Assembly (NCBI RefSeq): GCF_021440345.1
Contig: NZ_JAKCNS010000060.1
Coordinates: forward strand, 1-45,184
From: Kluyvera intermedia
GTDB taxonomy: Bacteria; Pseudomonadota; Gammaproteobacteria; Enterobacterales; Enterobacteriaceae
DNA: 45,184 bases
Direction of reading: 5' to 3'
Shown here: positions 36,619 to 45,184 of the stretch, piece after piece
Layout: every line of letters begins with the position of its first letter
Position numbering within the stretch: position 1 is the first letter of the stretch
Notes under the pieces: model-generated
Database searches by the model: none
What the model was told of the DNA's origin: nothing
Seen by the model: only the letters and a program-made list of their open reading frames with translations
Program-made: the position numbers and the translations under genes

Positions 36619-38469
36619 TTAACCTCCCAGCTTGGATTTATCGCGTACCGCACCTTTGTCGGCGCTGGTTGCCAGGCTGGCATAGGCGCGAAGGGCAAAG
36701 GAGACCTGACGTTGACGGTCTTTCGGCGTCCAGGCTTTATCACCGCGAGCTTCCTGCGCTTCACGGCGCGCAGCGATTTCCGCATCGCTCAACTGCAGCT
36801 GAATGCCACGGTTCGGGATGTCGATAGCAATCATGTCGCCATCTTCGATAATCGCAATGTTGCCGCCGCTAGCCGCTTCCGGGGAAACGTGGCCGATGGA
36901 CAAACCGGAAGTCCCGCCGGAGAAACGACCGTCGGTGACCAGCGCACAGGCTTTACCCAAGCCCATGGATTTCAGGAAGGTGGTCGGATAGAGCATTTCC
37001 TGCATGCCCGGCCCGCCTTTCGGCCCTTCGTAGCGAATCACCACCACGTCGCCTGCAACCACTTTGCCGCCAAGAATAGCGTCTACCGCTTCGTCCTGGC
37101 TTTCGTACACCTTGGCCGGACCGGTAAATTTGAGGATGCTGTCATCTACGCCAGCAGTTTTAACGATACAGCCATTTTCCGCGAAGTTGCCGTACAGCAC
37201 CGCCAGACCACCGTCTTTGCTGTAGGCGTGTTCCAGCGAGCGGATACAGCCTTCAGCGCGATCGTCATCCAGCGTGTCCCAGCGGCAATCCTGCGAGAAG
37301 GCCTGGGTAGTACGGATACCCGCCGGGCCTGCGCGGAACATTTTTTTCACCGCTTCATCTTGAGTCAGCATCACATCGTAGCGACCCAGCGTTTGCGGTA
37401 GCGTCAGCCCCAGGACGTTTTTCACGTCGCGGTTCAGCAGCTCAGCGCGATCCAGTTCGCCTAAAATTCCCAGCACGCCGCCCGCACGGTGAACATCTTC
37501 CATATGGTATTTCTGCGTACTCGGCGCCACTTTACACAGCTGCGGCACTTTGCGTGACAGCTTGTCGATATCACTCATCGTGAAGTCGATTTCCGCTTCC
37601 TGCGCCGCGGCCAGCAGGTGCAGAACGGTGTTGGTGGAACCGCCCATGGCGATATCTAAAGTCATGGCGTTTTCAAACGCCGACTTATTGGCGATATTAC
37701 GCGGCAGTGCGCTCGCGTCATCCTGCTCGTAGTAACGTTTGGTCAGCTCAACGATGCGCTGACCAGCGGTGAGGAACAGCTCTTTACGGTCAGCATGCGT
37801 TGCCAGCAGTGAGCCGTTGCCCGGCTGTGACAGACCCAGCGCTTCAGTCAGGCAGTTCATCGAGTTGGCGGTGAACATGCCGGAACAGGAGCCGCAGGTT
37901 GGGCAGGCTGAGCGTTCAATCTGGTCACTCTGCGAGTCAGACACTTTCGGGTCAGCGCCCTGGATCATCGCATCGACCAGGTCGAGCTTGATAATCTTGT
38001 CAGACAGCTTGGTTTTCCCGGCTTCCATTGGGCCGCCAGAAACAAAAATTACCGGGATGTTCAGGCGCAGGGAGGCCATGAGCATCCCGGGGGTGATTTT
38101 GTCGCAGTTGGAGATACAGACCATCGCATCGGCACAGTGGGCATTCACCATGTATTCGACGGAGTCGGCAATCAGTTCGCGGGACGGCAGCGAATAGAGC
38201 ATGCCGCCGTGGCCCATGGCGATACCATCATCCACAGCGATGGTGTTGAATTCTTTGGCCACGCCGCCTGAGGCTTCGATTTGCTCTGCAACCAGTTTAC
38301 CAAGGTCGCGCAGGTGAACGTGGCCCGGCACGAACTGGGTAAACGAGTTTACGACGGCGATAATTGGTTTACCGAAGTCATCGTCGGTCATCCCGGTGGC
38401 GCGCCACAGTGCACGGGCGCCGGCCATATTGCGGCCGTGGGTGGTGGTGGCGGAACGGTATTTAGGCAT
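36619..38469 (-). CDS. ilvD: Dihydroxy-acid dehydratase
   Basis: Iron-sulfur enzyme that dehydrates dihydroxyisovalerate and dihydroxymethylvalerate to the 2-oxo acids, used in valine and isoleucine synthesis. The 616-residue product has the E. coli length. Cluster cysteines are in [12 protein letters not shown] and [12 protein letters not shown], and the N-terminal [19 protein letters not shown] is family-typical. Between ilvE (60 bp upstream) and ilvA (5 bp downstream). Confidence 0.98.
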   Translation of the reverse strand: MPKYRSATTTHGRNMAGARALWRATGMTDDDFGKPIIAVVNSFTQFVPGHVHLRDLGKLVAEQIEASGGVAKEFNTIAVDDGIAMGHGGMLYSLPSRELIADSVEYMVNAHCADAMVCISNCDKITPGMLMASLRLNIPVIFVSGGPMEAGKTKLSDKIIKLDLVDAMIQGADPKVSDSQSDQIERSACPTCGSCSGMFTANSMNCLTEALGLSQPGNGSLLATHADRKELFLTAGQRIVELTKRYYEQDDASALPRNIANKSAFENAMTLDIAMGGSTNTVLHLLAAAQEAEIDFTMSDIDKLSRKVPQLCKVAPSTQKYHMEDVHRAGGVLGILGELDRAELLNRDVKNVLGLTLPQTLGRYDVMLTQDEAVKKMFRAGPAGIRTTQAFSQDCRWDTLDDDRAEGCIRSLEHAYSKDGGLAVLYGNFAENGCIVKTAGVDDSILKFTGPAKVYESQDEAVDAILGGKVVAGDVVVIRYEGPKGGPGMQEMLYPTTFLKSMGLGKACALVTDGRFSGGTSGLSIGHVSPEAASGGNIAIIEDGDMIAIDIPNRGIQLQLSDAEIAARREAQEARGDKAWTPKDRQRQVSFALRAYASLATSADKGAVRDKSKLGG

Positions 38470-38529
38470 GCTTTGTACTCCCAGTCTCTGTCTCGTTAGT
38501 GGGACGGTGCGTGCCGCCCCATTTCTATC

Positions 38530-39459
38530 TTATTGATTAACCTGATCCAACCAGCCCCATTTATCTTCGGTTTCACCGGTGAAGAGGCCAAAGAATGCTT
38601 GCTGAATACGTTTGGTGACCGGGCCACAGCGGCCTTCGCCAACCTGAATACCATCAACGCTGCGCACCGGGGTAATTTCAGCGGCGGTGCCGGACATAAA
38701 CACTTCATCCGCCAGGTACAGGGATTCACGGGACAGCACCTGTTCGCGAACTTCGATACCAATCTCTTTCGCCAGTTTAATAATGGCGTCACGGGTGATA
38801 CCCGGCAGTGCGGAAGAGGTGAACGGTGGCGTGAAAAGAATGCCATCTTTCACTTCAAACAGGTTTTCACCCGCGCCTTCAGACAAGTAGCCGTTAACGT
38901 CCAGCGCAATACCTTCCTGATAGCCATGACGGCGCGCTTCGCTGCCTACCAGCAGAGAAGAGAGGTAGTTACCGCCCGCTTTCGCGGCAGTTGGGATGGT
39001 GTTCGGTGCAACACGGTTCCAGGAAGAGACCATTGCATCGATCCCCTGATCCAGCGCTTCAGCGCCCAGATAGGCACCCCACGGGAACGCCGCGATGATC
39101 ACGTCAGTGGTGTAGCCATCCGGCGGGTTAACGCCCATACCCACGTCACCGACGAAGACCAGCGGACGGATATAGGCGCTGGTCAGGTTATTTTTACGCA
39201 GTACGGCGCGGCAGGCCTCCATCAGCTCATCAACGCTCTGAGAGACCGGGAAGCGATAGATTTTGGCGGAATCACGCAGACGCTGCATATGCTCGCGGTG
39301 GCGGAAAACAACCGGGCCTTTGTGAGAGTCGTAGCAACGGATACCTTCAAAGACGGAGGTGCCGTAGTGCAGTGCGTGGGACATGACGTGCACTTTTGCC
39401 TCTTCCCAACGTACCATCTCACCGTTGAACCAGATGTAATCCGCTTTTTTCGTCGTCAT
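38530..39459 (-). CDS. ilvE: Branched-chain-amino-acid aminotransferase
   Basis: PLP transaminase making valine, isoleucine and leucine from their 2-oxo acids with glutamate. The 309-residue product begins MTTKKADYIWFNGEMV, and the PLP lysine is Lys160 in TAAKAGGNYLSS, the same as in E. coli. I use the ATG at 39459; an in-frame ATG further upstream lies inside ilvM. Gap to ilvM is 17 bp. Confidence 0.98.
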   Translation of the reverse strand: MTTKKADYIWFNGEMVRWEEAKVHVMSHALHYGTSVFEGIRCYDSHKGPVVFRHREHMQRLRDSAKIYRFPVSQSVDELMEACRAVLRKNNLTSAYIRPLVFVGDVGMGVNPPDGYTTDVIIAAFPWGAYLGAEALDQGIDAMVSSWNRVAPNTIPTAAKAGGNYLSSLLVGSEARRHGYQEGIALDVNGYLSEGAGENLFEVKDGILFTPPFTSSALPGITRDAIIKLAKEIGIEVREQVLSRESLYLADEVFMSGTAAEITPVRSVDGIQVGEGRCGPVTKRIQQAFFGLFTGETEDKWGWLDQVNQ

Positions 39460-39476
39460 TTCTCTTCCTATTGCGC

Positions 39477-39743
39477 TCAGGCGCGAATTTGTTGTTGTGA
39501 TGTGCTTGTACACTGCTGAACGGCAACCGAGGCCACGTCCACCAGTTTATTTAATTGGCTAAACAGTAAGTCGACCGGACGTTGGCTGGCAACGGTCAAC
39601 TCAATATTTATATTCTGGGTGTCGTTTGCGGTTTCCATATTCATTGAGCAAATTTGAAAACCACGGTGACGTACCACACGTAAGACGCGTTCTAAGGTTT
39701 CTGGGTTGAAGCGGGCCTGCACATTGACCTGATGTTGCATCAT
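39477..39743 (-). CDS. ilvM: Acetolactate synthase II small (regulatory) subunit
   Basis: Small ACT-domain subunit that activates and stabilises IlvG in acetohydroxy acid synthase II. 88 residues, one more than in E. coli; the family core is [20 protein letters not shown] and [23 protein letters not shown] at 39743 overlaps the ilvG stop in an ATGA arrangement, so large and small subunit translation is coupled. Confidence 0.95.
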   Translation of the reverse strand: MMQHQVNVQARFNPETLERVLRVVRHRGFQICSMNMETANDTQNINIELTVASQRPVDLLFSQLNKLVDVASVAVQQCTSTSQQQIRA

Positions 39744-41386
39744 GATAATTTCTCCAGCATTTGTGAGTTGCTGGCGCCAGGCGGCACCAGTGGCCAGACA
39801 TTCTCAAGTTCGTCGATTGAGACATGAAGCAGGTACGGGCCTTCGCTCGTTAGCATGGTGTCGAGTGCCGCTTCAACCTGGTCTTTACGAGTGATGTGTT
39901 GGCCGGGGATGCCAAAGGCACTGGCCAACGTGAGGAAATCGGGGTTATCGGTCAGGGTGGTTTCGCTATAACGTTCCTGGAAGAACAGCTGCTGCCATTG
40001 TCGAACCATCCCTAACCGCTGGTTGTCGAGTAATACAATCTTCAGCGGCAACTGCTTACGTTTTACGGTGCCCAGCTCCTGTACATTCATCATGAAGGAG
40101 CCGTCACCGGAGATACAGATGACCGTATCGTTTGGGCGCGCTACCTGAGCTCCCACGGCGGCCGGTAAGCCAAAGCCCATGGTGCCTAAGCCGCTGGAGG
40201 TGATGAAGTTCTCCGGACGGGTGTAAGTCATGTGTTGGGCCGACCACATTTGGTGCTGACCCACGTCGGTGGTCACCACGCTATCAGCAGGCTTTTTATC
40301 AGACAGCTGTTTGAGCAGCAGCGGGGCGTAGATGGCTTCACCCGGGTGATCATAGCGCCAGGCGTGCTCTGCGCGCATCGCTGCGCTATGTTCGCACCAG
40401 ACATCAATCGCCAGCGGCTGCTGTAACGCAGGCAGCAGCGCGTTCAGGTCCCCCTGCAACGCAACGTGCACCTGGCGCAGTTTGTTCATTTCAGCCGGAT
40501 CGATATCCATATGGATAACTTTGGCGTGCGGGGCGAAAGTGTTGAGCTTACCGGTAACGCGATCGTCAAAGCGCGCGCCGACAGCGATCAGCAGATCGCA
40601 CTCCTGAACTGCCAGATTGGCTGCTTTGGCCCCGTGCATGCCCAGCATGCCCAGGTAGTACGGATATTCCGCAGGCACCGCCCCTAACCCTTTCAAGGTA
40701 CAGGTCGCTGGGATGTGGGTCGCCGCCATAAACTCACGCAGGGCCGGAACCGCCTGTGCCATCCCTACACCACCGCCCACGTACAGCATCGGTTTTTCCG
40801 CCTGCGCCAGCATTTGCCTGGCCTGCGCCATTTCGCCATGCGGGAAATCATCCTGACTTTCCACCGTCGAGAAATACGGTTCTAAGTCGCCTTGCGCAAT
40901 CTGGATGTCTTTCGGGATATCGACCAATACCGGACCAGGACGGCCTGAGTTTGCCACCTGGAACGCCTCTGCCATCACGCGCGGCAGCTCTTCCAGGGAT
41001 TGCACCAGGAAACTGTGTTTGGTGCAGGCCAGCGACAAACCGAGAACGTCCACTTCCTGGAAGGCATCCGTCCCGATGAACGGTGCGGCAATCTGCCCGG
41101 TGATGGCCACAACGGGCACGGAGTCGAGCAGTGCATCGGCCAATCCGGTGATCAGGTTGGTTGCACCAGGACCTGACGTGGCGATGCAAACGCCGGTTTT
41201 ACCGGTAGCGCGGGCATAACCGATAGCCGCCATTGCCGCCCCCTGCTCGTGCCGACACAGCAGGTGCTCTACGCCGCCGTCATACAGCGCGTCGTAAACC
41301 GGCATAATGGCACCACCCGGATAGCCAAATACCGTTTCAACACCCTGCGCTCGCAACGCATGTACCACCCACTGTGCGCCATTCAT
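39740..41386 (-). CDS. ilvG: Acetolactate synthase II large (catalytic) subunit, intact
   Basis: ThDP-dependent condensation of pyruvate with pyruvate or 2-oxobutanoate in valine and isoleucine synthesis; isozyme II is valine-resistant. The 548-residue frame is uninterrupted. E. coli K-12 carries a frameshift here, so this strain should have a working isozyme II. The ThDP glutamate lies in [19 protein letters not shown] and the ThDP motif in [20 protein letters not shown]. First structural gene after the ilvL attenuator (gap 139 bp). Confidence 0.98.
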   Translation of the reverse strand: MNGAQWVVHALRAQGVETVFGYPGGAIMPVYDALYDGGVEHLLCRHEQGAAMAAIGYARATGKTGVCIATSGPGATNLITGLADALLDSVPVVAITGQIAAPFIGTDAFQEVDVLGLSLACTKHSFLVQSLEELPRVMAEAFQVANSGRPGPVLVDIPKDIQIAQGDLEPYFSTVESQDDFPHGEMAQARQMLAQAEKPMLYVGGGVGMAQAVPALREFMAATHIPATCTLKGLGAVPAEYPYYLGMLGMHGAKAANLAVQECDLLIAVGARFDDRVTGKLNTFAPHAKVIHMDIDPAEMNKLRQVHVALQGDLNALLPALQQPLAIDVWCEHSAAMRAEHAWRYDHPGEAIYAPLLLKQLSDKKPADSVVTTDVGQHQMWSAQHMTYTRPENFITSSGLGTMGFGLPAAVGAQVARPNDTVICISGDGSFMMNVQELGTVKRKQLPLKIVLLDNQRLGMVRQWQQLFFQERYSETTLTDNPDFLTLASAFGIPGQHITRKDQVEAALDTMLTSEGPYLLHVSIDELENVWPLVPPGASNSQMLEKLS

Positions 41387-41470
41387 AGTTAGTTCCCCGC
41401 CGTAGATCGTAAGAAACAGAATTTTATGCTAGTAACCATTTTCTGTTCCTCGTTATTGTTTTTAAGTCAT

Positions 41471-41502
41471 AAAAAAACCCCCGGACCTTTCGGTGCGGGG
41501 GT
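41471..41502 (-). terminator. Attenuator terminator of the ilv operon
   Basis: On the minus strand ACCCCCGCACCGAAAGGTCC and the following GGGGG form a GC-rich hairpin with a run of seven Ts, between ilvL and ilvG. Upstream leader segments can pair in other ways, so stalling of ribosomes on Leu, Val and Ile codons of ilvL would free transcription into ilvG, as known in E. coli. Confidence 0.92.
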
Positions 41503-41525
41503 CTTAGTTCGTTAAGGCTTGATTT

Positions 41526-41624
41526 CTAAGCCTTTCCTCGTCCAAGTGCAGCCCCGCACGGTGGGATAATAATCACCACCACGCTAATCACGACCAGGCT
41601 AATCACTCGTAGAAGGGCTTTCAT
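41526..41624 (-). CDS. ilvL: ilvGMEDA operon leader peptide
   Basis: A 32-residue leader peptide. Its first 20 residues, MKALLRVISLVVISVVVIII, are extremely rich in Leu, Val and Ile codons, the sensor for charged branched-chain tRNAs in attenuation. It ends PPCGAALGRGKA, as in E. coli, which has MTALLRV at the start. It starts at the ATG at 41624, about 35 nt from the presumed start point. Confidence 0.95.
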   Translation of the reverse strand: MKALLRVISLVVISVVVIIIPPCGAALGRGKA

Positions 41625-41977
41625 TTTTGTTTGTTCTTGCATCTTGTTCGAAGGAATACCTACAGAGTTACCACAGACATCACAAATTACACAAGTTTTT
41701 TTTATGGCTCCATTGCTTATCATGCTAATGAATTTGTTAAAGCAATTTGTTTTATATAGAAAAATTATGAAATGAAAATATTTCACCTTTTTGCATTCGT
41801 GCAACAGGCGCAGCGAAGATCGTCGAGCGTCATTCGGGAAAATGCGAACGGGGTTCCGGCACCAATGCAACATGATGAAAAACAGCAAAAAAACGCGAAC
41901 ATGTAGCGTAAATACGCAAAATGACGAGTTAATACAACAATCGATCCATACATAATCCCAACATCCTGGGAGGGTTT
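41625..41977. other. ilvL-yifB divergent regulatory region
   Basis: A 353-bp gap with no convincing gene. It is strongly AT-rich around 41690-41790, fitting the IHF-bound upstream activating region described for ilvGMEDA in E. coli. A candidate ilv promoter lies at 41666-41694. On the yifB side GGGAGG precedes the start, and I see no clear -10/-35 pair. Confidence 0.6.
41666..41694 (-). promoter_or_regulatory. Candidate ilvLGMEDA promoter
   Basis: On the minus strand TTGTGT (41689-41694) and GTAACT (41666-41671), with a preceding TGTG, are 17 bp apart. Transcription would begin near 41659, about 35 nt before ilvL, with an AT-rich upstream region. The -10 is poor, so the assignment is tentative. 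Confidence 0.45.
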
Positions 41978-43498
41978 ATGTCGCTATCTGTTGTCTACAC
42001 GCGCGCTGCGCTGGGGATCAATGCCCCACTCATTACCATCGAAGTACATATTAGTCAGGGCCTGCCCGGTCTGGTCATGGTTGGGCTACCCGAAACCACC
42101 GTCAAAGAGTCGCGAGACCGCGTACGTAGCGCCATCATCAACAGTGGATATACCTTCCCCGCAAAGAAAATCACCATTAATCTCGCGCCGGCCGACCTTC
42201 CCAAAGAAGGGGGGCGATATGATTTACCTATCGCTATTGCGCTCCTGGCGGCTTCTGAGCAGCTTAACTGCCATAAACTGGGGCAATATGAGTTTGTTGG
42301 AGAATTGGCGCTCACGGGCGTGCTACGCGGCATTCCTGGGGCTCTTTCTGCCGCAATTGAGGCCATCAATGCTGGGCGGCAAATTATACTTGCCGAGGAC
42401 AATGCACCGCTGGTTGGGCTATTGGGCGGCAGCGACTGCCTGATTGCCAGCCATCTTCTTGAGGTTTGCGCGTTTCTTGAAGGTAAGCAGGCTCTGCATT
42501 TACCGCCACCTGAAAATGCCCCTACCGTTGAGAACGTTGAAGATCTCAGTGACGTCATCGGCCAACAGCAGGGCAAAAGAGCTTTAGAAGTCACCGCTGC
42601 GGGAGGACATAATTTGCTACTGATAGGCCCTCCTGGCACGGGAAAAACAATGCTCGCCAGCCGATTGTGTGGATTACTGCCACCATTGAACGATCGCGAA
42701 GCACTAGAAAGTGCGGCAATCATCAGCTTGGAAAATACCTGCAATATACGAACTCAATGGCGCTGTCGTCCTTTTCGTGCCCCACACCATAGCGCATCGT
42801 TGGCGGCAATAGTCGGTGGTGGATCGATACCTGTCCCCGGTGAGATCTCACTGGCCCATAACGGTATCTTGTTTCTCGACGAACTACCGGAGTTTGAACG
42901 CCGCGTGCTGGACGCACTGCGAGAGCCGATTGAATCAGGCAAGATCCTCATCTCCCGTGCGCGAGCAAAAATCACGTATCCAGCTCGCTTCCAGTTGATT
43001 GCCGCCATGAATCCCAGCCCAACAGGGCACTATGAAGGGCAGCACAACCGCTGCACGCCGGAGCAGACTCTACGCTACCTGAATCGTCTATCAGGTCCAT
43101 TTCTCGACCGCTTCGATCTGTCTTTGGAAATCCCACTACCGCCGCCAGGTTTACTGAGCCAACCCCCTCGCCCAGGAGAAAGTAGTCTGACGGTCCAAAG
43201 CCGGGTAATTGCCGCTCAACATCGCCAGTATGACCGGCAGGATAAACTTAATGCTCATCTGAGCAGCAGTGAGATTAAGCTGTACTGTGCGCTAAGCAAT
43301 GAGGATGCACTCTGGCTAGAGCAAACGTTAATGCAGTTGGGACTTTCGATACGGGCCTGGCAGCGCCTGTTAAAGGTTTCACGCACGCTGGCGGATATGG
43401 AGGGAGTCGATTCTATTGTGCGGCATCATCTGCAGGAGGCGCTAAGTTATCGTGGTATCGACAGAATGTTGCGACATCTACAAACCTTGCTGCAATAA
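41978..43498 (+). CDS. yifB: YifB/ComM family AAA+ ATPase (Mg-chelatase-like)
   Basis: A 506-residue member of the YifB/ComM family. ComM in Vibrio and Haemophilus is a hexameric branch-migration helicase that aids integration of transforming DNA; the E. coli role of YifB is not well defined. N-terminal ChlI/Lon-protease-like domain (residues about 20-140), then an AAA+ domain with Walker A LLIGPPGTGKTMLASRL and Walker B GILFLDELPEF, and a C-terminal Mg-chelatase-like region. The ATG at 41978 follows GGGAGG. Divergent from ilvL; stop is 4 bp upstream of a shared terminator. Confidence 0.95.
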   Translation: MSLSVVYTRAALGINAPLITIEVHISQGLPGLVMVGLPETTVKESRDRVRSAIINSGYTFPAKKITINLAPADLPKEGGRYDLPIAIALLAASEQLNCHKLGQYEFVGELALTGVLRGIPGALSAAIEAINAGRQIILAEDNAPLVGLLGGSDCLIASHLLEVCAFLEGKQALHLPPPENAPTVENVEDLSDVIGQQQGKRALEVTAAGGHNLLLIGPPGTGKTMLASRLCGLLPPLNDREALESAAIISLENTCNIRTQWRCRPFRAPHHSASLAAIVGGGSIPVPGEISLAHNGILFLDELPEFERRVLDALREPIESGKILISRARAKITYPARFQLIAAMNPSPTGHYEGQHNRCTPEQTLRYLNRLSGPFLDRFDLSLEIPLPPPGLLSQPPRPGESSLTVQSRVIAAQHRQYDRQDKLNAHLSSSEIKLYCALSNEDALWLEQTLMQLGLSIRAWQRLLKVSRTLADMEGVDSIVRHHLQEALSYRGIDRMLRHLQTLLQ

Positions 43499-43521
43499 AA
43501 AAGGGGCCGAAGCCCCTTTTT
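43497..43521. terminator. Bidirectional terminator between yifB and maoP
   Basis: AAAAAAGGGGC-CGAA-GCCCCTTTTT forms a perfect hairpin with a U tract in both directions. It serves both convergent genes and touches both stop codons. Confidence 0.9.
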
Positions 43522-43522
43522 A

Positions 43523-43861
43523 CTAATCGTCGCTGTCGGTGTAGTCTTCAGCGCCTTCTACCTGCGGCTTGCCGCCAGACAGTGTATGGAAACGCTTTGG
43601 ACGCTTAATGCGCGTCACATACTTGTGCCATACGCGTTCAGCTTCCGTCACCGGCTCACGTTCACCGCGGCATACCGCGAGGAACTGCTGCTCCTCTTCG
43701 GTCGCAGGCTCACGCTTACCGAGATCGAGTTCGTTATAGGCAAAGCCGTAACGCTCCAGCAGTTGTGCCTCTTTGATGGTGAAATCACCATGACGAGAGA
43801 ACCCGCGCGGATAATTTTTATTATCGAAAAAACGATTAGTCGTCGTAAAGCTTTCCGCCAT
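43523..43861 (-). CDS. maoP: Macrodomain Ori organisation protein MaoP (YifE)
   Basis: A 112-residue acidic-tailed cytoplasmic protein, essentially E. coli YifE/MaoP ([20 protein letters not shown]). With the adjacent DNA site maoS it organises the Ori macrodomain of the chromosome. The C-terminus is acidic ([11 protein letters not shown]). It is divergent from hdfR; the 118-bp gap between them should contain maoS, which I could not identify by eye. Confidence 0.95.
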   Translation of the reverse strand: MAESFTTTNRFFDNKNYPRGFSRHGDFTIKEAQLLERYGFAYNELDLGKREPATEEEQQFLAVCRGEREPVTEAERVWHKYVTRIKRPKRFHTLSGGKPQVEGAEDYTDSDD

Positions 43862-43979
43862 CCTACACGCTCCTAATTCTTTGGCCGAGCTATTTATGGC
43901 GCGGAGTATTAGATACGCTTGACAGAGTGTAAAACAAAAGATTTAAATCATTACGACAAAAAAAATTGCGGAGAAAGCT

Positions 43980-44798
43980 GTGGATACCGAATTGCTGAAA
44001 ACTTTCCTCGAAGTGAGCAGAACTCGCCACTTTGGGCGGGCCGCGGAAGCGCTCTATCTGACTCAATCTGCGGTAAGTTTTCGCATCCGTCAGTTAGAAA
44101 ATCAGCTAGGGGTAAACCTGTTCACCCGCCATCGTAACAACATCCGCCTCACGGCAGCAGGGGAGAAGCTTCTTCCCTATGCCGAAACGCTGATGAGCAC
44201 CTGGCAGGCGGCACGTAAAGAGGTGGCAAATACCTCACGACACAACGAATTTTCTATCGGTGCGAGCGCTTCGCTATGGGAGTGTATGCTCAATGAATGG
44301 CTGGCCAGACTTTACCAGGCGGACGATTCGCTGCAGTTTGAAGCACGGATAGCCCAGCGGCAGTCGCTGGTTAAACAGCTGCATGAACGCCAACTTGACC
44401 TGCTGATCACGACAGAAACCCCAAAAATGGATGAGTTCAGCAGCCAACTGTTAGGACATTTCCCGCTCGAGCTGTACTGCGCTATGCCTACAGCGGTGAA
44501 ATCGGAGCTCAATTATCTTCGCCTTGAGTGGGGAGCGGATTTTCAGCAACATGAGGCTGGGCTCATTGCCAGCGACGATATTCCACTTTTAACCACCAGT
44601 TCTGCCAGCCTGGCCCGTCGTCAGTTGCTGCCGTTAAAAGGCTGCACCTGGTTGCCAACTACATGGGCGCTGGAGCAAAGTGATCTTTATCCAGTCACCG
44701 ACGGTTCACCGATTTCACGTCCTTTATATGCAATTTGGCTGCAAAATAGCGACAAACAGGTGCAAATTCGCGACATTTTGAAAAATAACGTTTTTTAA
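43980..44798 (+). CDS. hdfR: LysR-type regulator HdfR
   Basis: LysR-family regulator that in E. coli represses flhDC (flagella) and acts under H-NS control. 272 residues with an N-terminal HTH (about 1-60; [20 protein letters not shown]) and an effector domain. It starts with GTG at 43980, 6 bases after GGAG, giving [18 protein letters not shown]. Divergent from maoP and convergent with the trpT-aspT tRNAs. Confidence 0.95.
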   Translation: MDTELLKTFLEVSRTRHFGRAAEALYLTQSAVSFRIRQLENQLGVNLFTRHRNNIRLTAAGEKLLPYAETLMSTWQAARKEVANTSRHNEFSIGASASLWECMLNEWLARLYQADDSLQFEARIAQRQSLVKQLHERQLDLLITTETPKMDEFSSQLLGHFPLELYCAMPTAVKSELNYLRLEWGADFQQHEAGLIASDDIPLLTTSSASLARRQLLPLKGCTWLPTTWALEQSDLYPVTDGSPISRPLYAIWLQNSDKQVQIRDILKNNVF

Positions 44799-44816
44799 AA
44801 ACCAGAAGAGATCTTT

Positions 44817-44845
44817 GGCCCAGAGGAAAATATTTTGGGCCTTTC
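44817..44845 (+). terminator. Possible hdfR terminator
   Basis: GGCCCA (44817-44822) pairs with TGGGCC (44836-44841) and is followed by TTTC. The stem is short and the U tract brief. It lies 18 bp after the hdfR stop. Confidence 0.5.
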
Positions 44846-44864
44846 AGGAAGGCAAATTTTAGAC

Positions 44865-44893
44865 AAAAAAAATCCTTTGCCGAAGCAAAGGAT
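44865..44893 (-). terminator. Terminator of the rRNA operon after trpT
   Basis: ATCCTTTGC (44872-44880) and GCAAAGGAT (44885-44893) form a perfect 9-bp stem with a CGAA/TTCG tetraloop and, on the minus strand, eight Ts. It ends the transcript that includes aspT and trpT. Confidence 0.9.
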
Positions 44894-44899
44894 CATATA

Positions 44900-44975
44900 T
44901 GGCAGGGGCGGAGAGACTCGAACTCGCGACACCCGGTTTTGGAGACCGGTGCTCTACCAACTGAGCTACGCCCCT
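44900..44975 (-). tRNA. trpT: tRNA-Trp(CCA)
   Basis: A 76-nt tRNA on the minus strand with encoded CCA at 44900-44902, anticodon CCA in loop CUCCAAA, and 5' end AGGGGCG. Distal tRNA gene of an rRNA operon, in the same place as in rrnC of E. coli. Confidence 0.95.
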
Positions 44976-45000
44976 AAATCTTTCTTAATTTTTCTTATCA

Positions 45001-45028
45001 TTAAGCCTGCTAATTTAGCAGGCTTAAT
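45001..45028. other. Hairpin between aspT and trpT
   Basis: TTAAGCCTGCTAA pairs with TTAGCAGGCTTAA over about 13 bp with almost no loop. No U tract follows on the minus strand, so it is probably a processing structure in the spacer, not a terminator. Confidence 0.6.
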
Positions 45029-45038
45029 TTTAAATAAG

Positions 45039-45115
45039 TGGCGGAACGGACGGGACTCGAACCCGCGACCCCCTGCGTGACAGGCAGGTATTCTAACCGA
45101 CTGAACTACCGCTCC
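45039..45115 (-). tRNA. aspT: tRNA-Asp(GUC)
   Basis: A 77-nt tRNA on the minus strand with encoded CCA at 45039-45041, anticodon GUC in loop CUGUCAC, and 5' end GGAGCGG. It directly follows the 5S rRNA gene of the rRNA operon that enters the window from the right. Confidence 0.95.
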
Positions 45116-45170
45116 ACCGAATTTCTTTACTTTACTACCACCGGTTGTCACCCCGGTTTACTGCAATTTG

Positions 45171-45184
45171 ATGCCTGGCAGTTC
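45171..45184 (-). rRNA. rrf: 5S rRNA, 3' end only (partial)
   Basis: The last 14 bases, read on the minus strand, are GAACTGCCAGGCAT, the 3' end of enterobacterial 5S rRNA. The rest lies outside the window. With aspT and trpT this marks the end of an rrnC-type operon. Confidence 0.85.

Noticed and set aside
41625-41888. Upstream extension of the ilvL frame, about 88 extra codons
   Set aside because: The frame happens to be open through the AT-rich promoter region, but there is no ribosome site and the real leader peptide starts at 41624 with the conserved hydrophobic sequence.

Overview
The window is chromosomal DNA of an enteric gammaproteobacterium of the family Enterobacteriaceae. Gene order and protein sequences match the 85-minute region of Escherichia coli K-12: argX-hisR-leuT-proM, yifK, the whole wec/rff cluster, rho, trxA, rhlB, gppA, rep, ppiC, ilvC-ilvY, ilvA-D-E-M-G-L, yifB, maoP, hdfR, trpT-aspT and the 3' edge of a 5S rRNA gene. 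An ERIC element and REP-like hairpins also point to this family. It is not E. coli K-12: there are two proM copies, two ppiC copies, an intact ilvG and about 9 kb of extra genes between ilvY and ilvA. A Klebsiella/Raoultella/Enterobacter-like host is my best guess, but the genus cannot be fixed from sequence alone.

Layout. 1-710: tRNA operon (minus) with a strong promoter. 761-2146: amino-acid permease yifK. 2376-15159: twelve wec/rff/wz genes (minus), tightly packed and often overlapping by 4 bases; they make and export enterobacterial common antigen (ECA). WecA puts GlcNAc-1-P on undecaprenyl phosphate. WecB and WecC make UDP-ManNAcA and WecG adds it. RffG, RffH, WecE and WecD make dTDP-Fuc4NAc and WecF adds it. 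WzxE flips the lipid-linked trisaccharide, WzyE polymerises it and WzzE sets chain length. 15400-17320: rho with its leader peptide rhoL, then trxA. 17589-20346: rhlB and gppA (plus), meeting rep (minus, 20384-22408). 22524-23136: tandem ppiC paralogues (plus). 23225-25756: ilvC (minus) and its divergent regulator ilvY (plus).

25.8-34.9 kb: the accessory region and the most interesting part. A plus-strand DhaK/DhaL-like pair faces a minus-strand set of eight genes: PTS EIIA, EIIB and galactitol-type EIIC, a PRD/EIIB/EIIA-containing MtlR/BglG-type regulator, a class II aldolase, a second DhaK, a second DhaL and a stand-alone HPr. I read it as an uptake and cleavage pathway for a sugar or polyol: PTS import with phosphorylation, aldol cleavage, then phosphorylation of a short ketose or triose by DhaKL-type kinases. 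No DhaM, dehydrogenase, isomerase, integrase or transposase is present. The substrate is unknown.

35069-41624: the ilvLGMEDA operon (minus), with leader peptide, attenuator and terminator, makes isoleucine and valine. 41978-45184: yifB, maoP, hdfR and the distal tRNA genes of an rRNA operon, running into 5S rRNA at the right edge.
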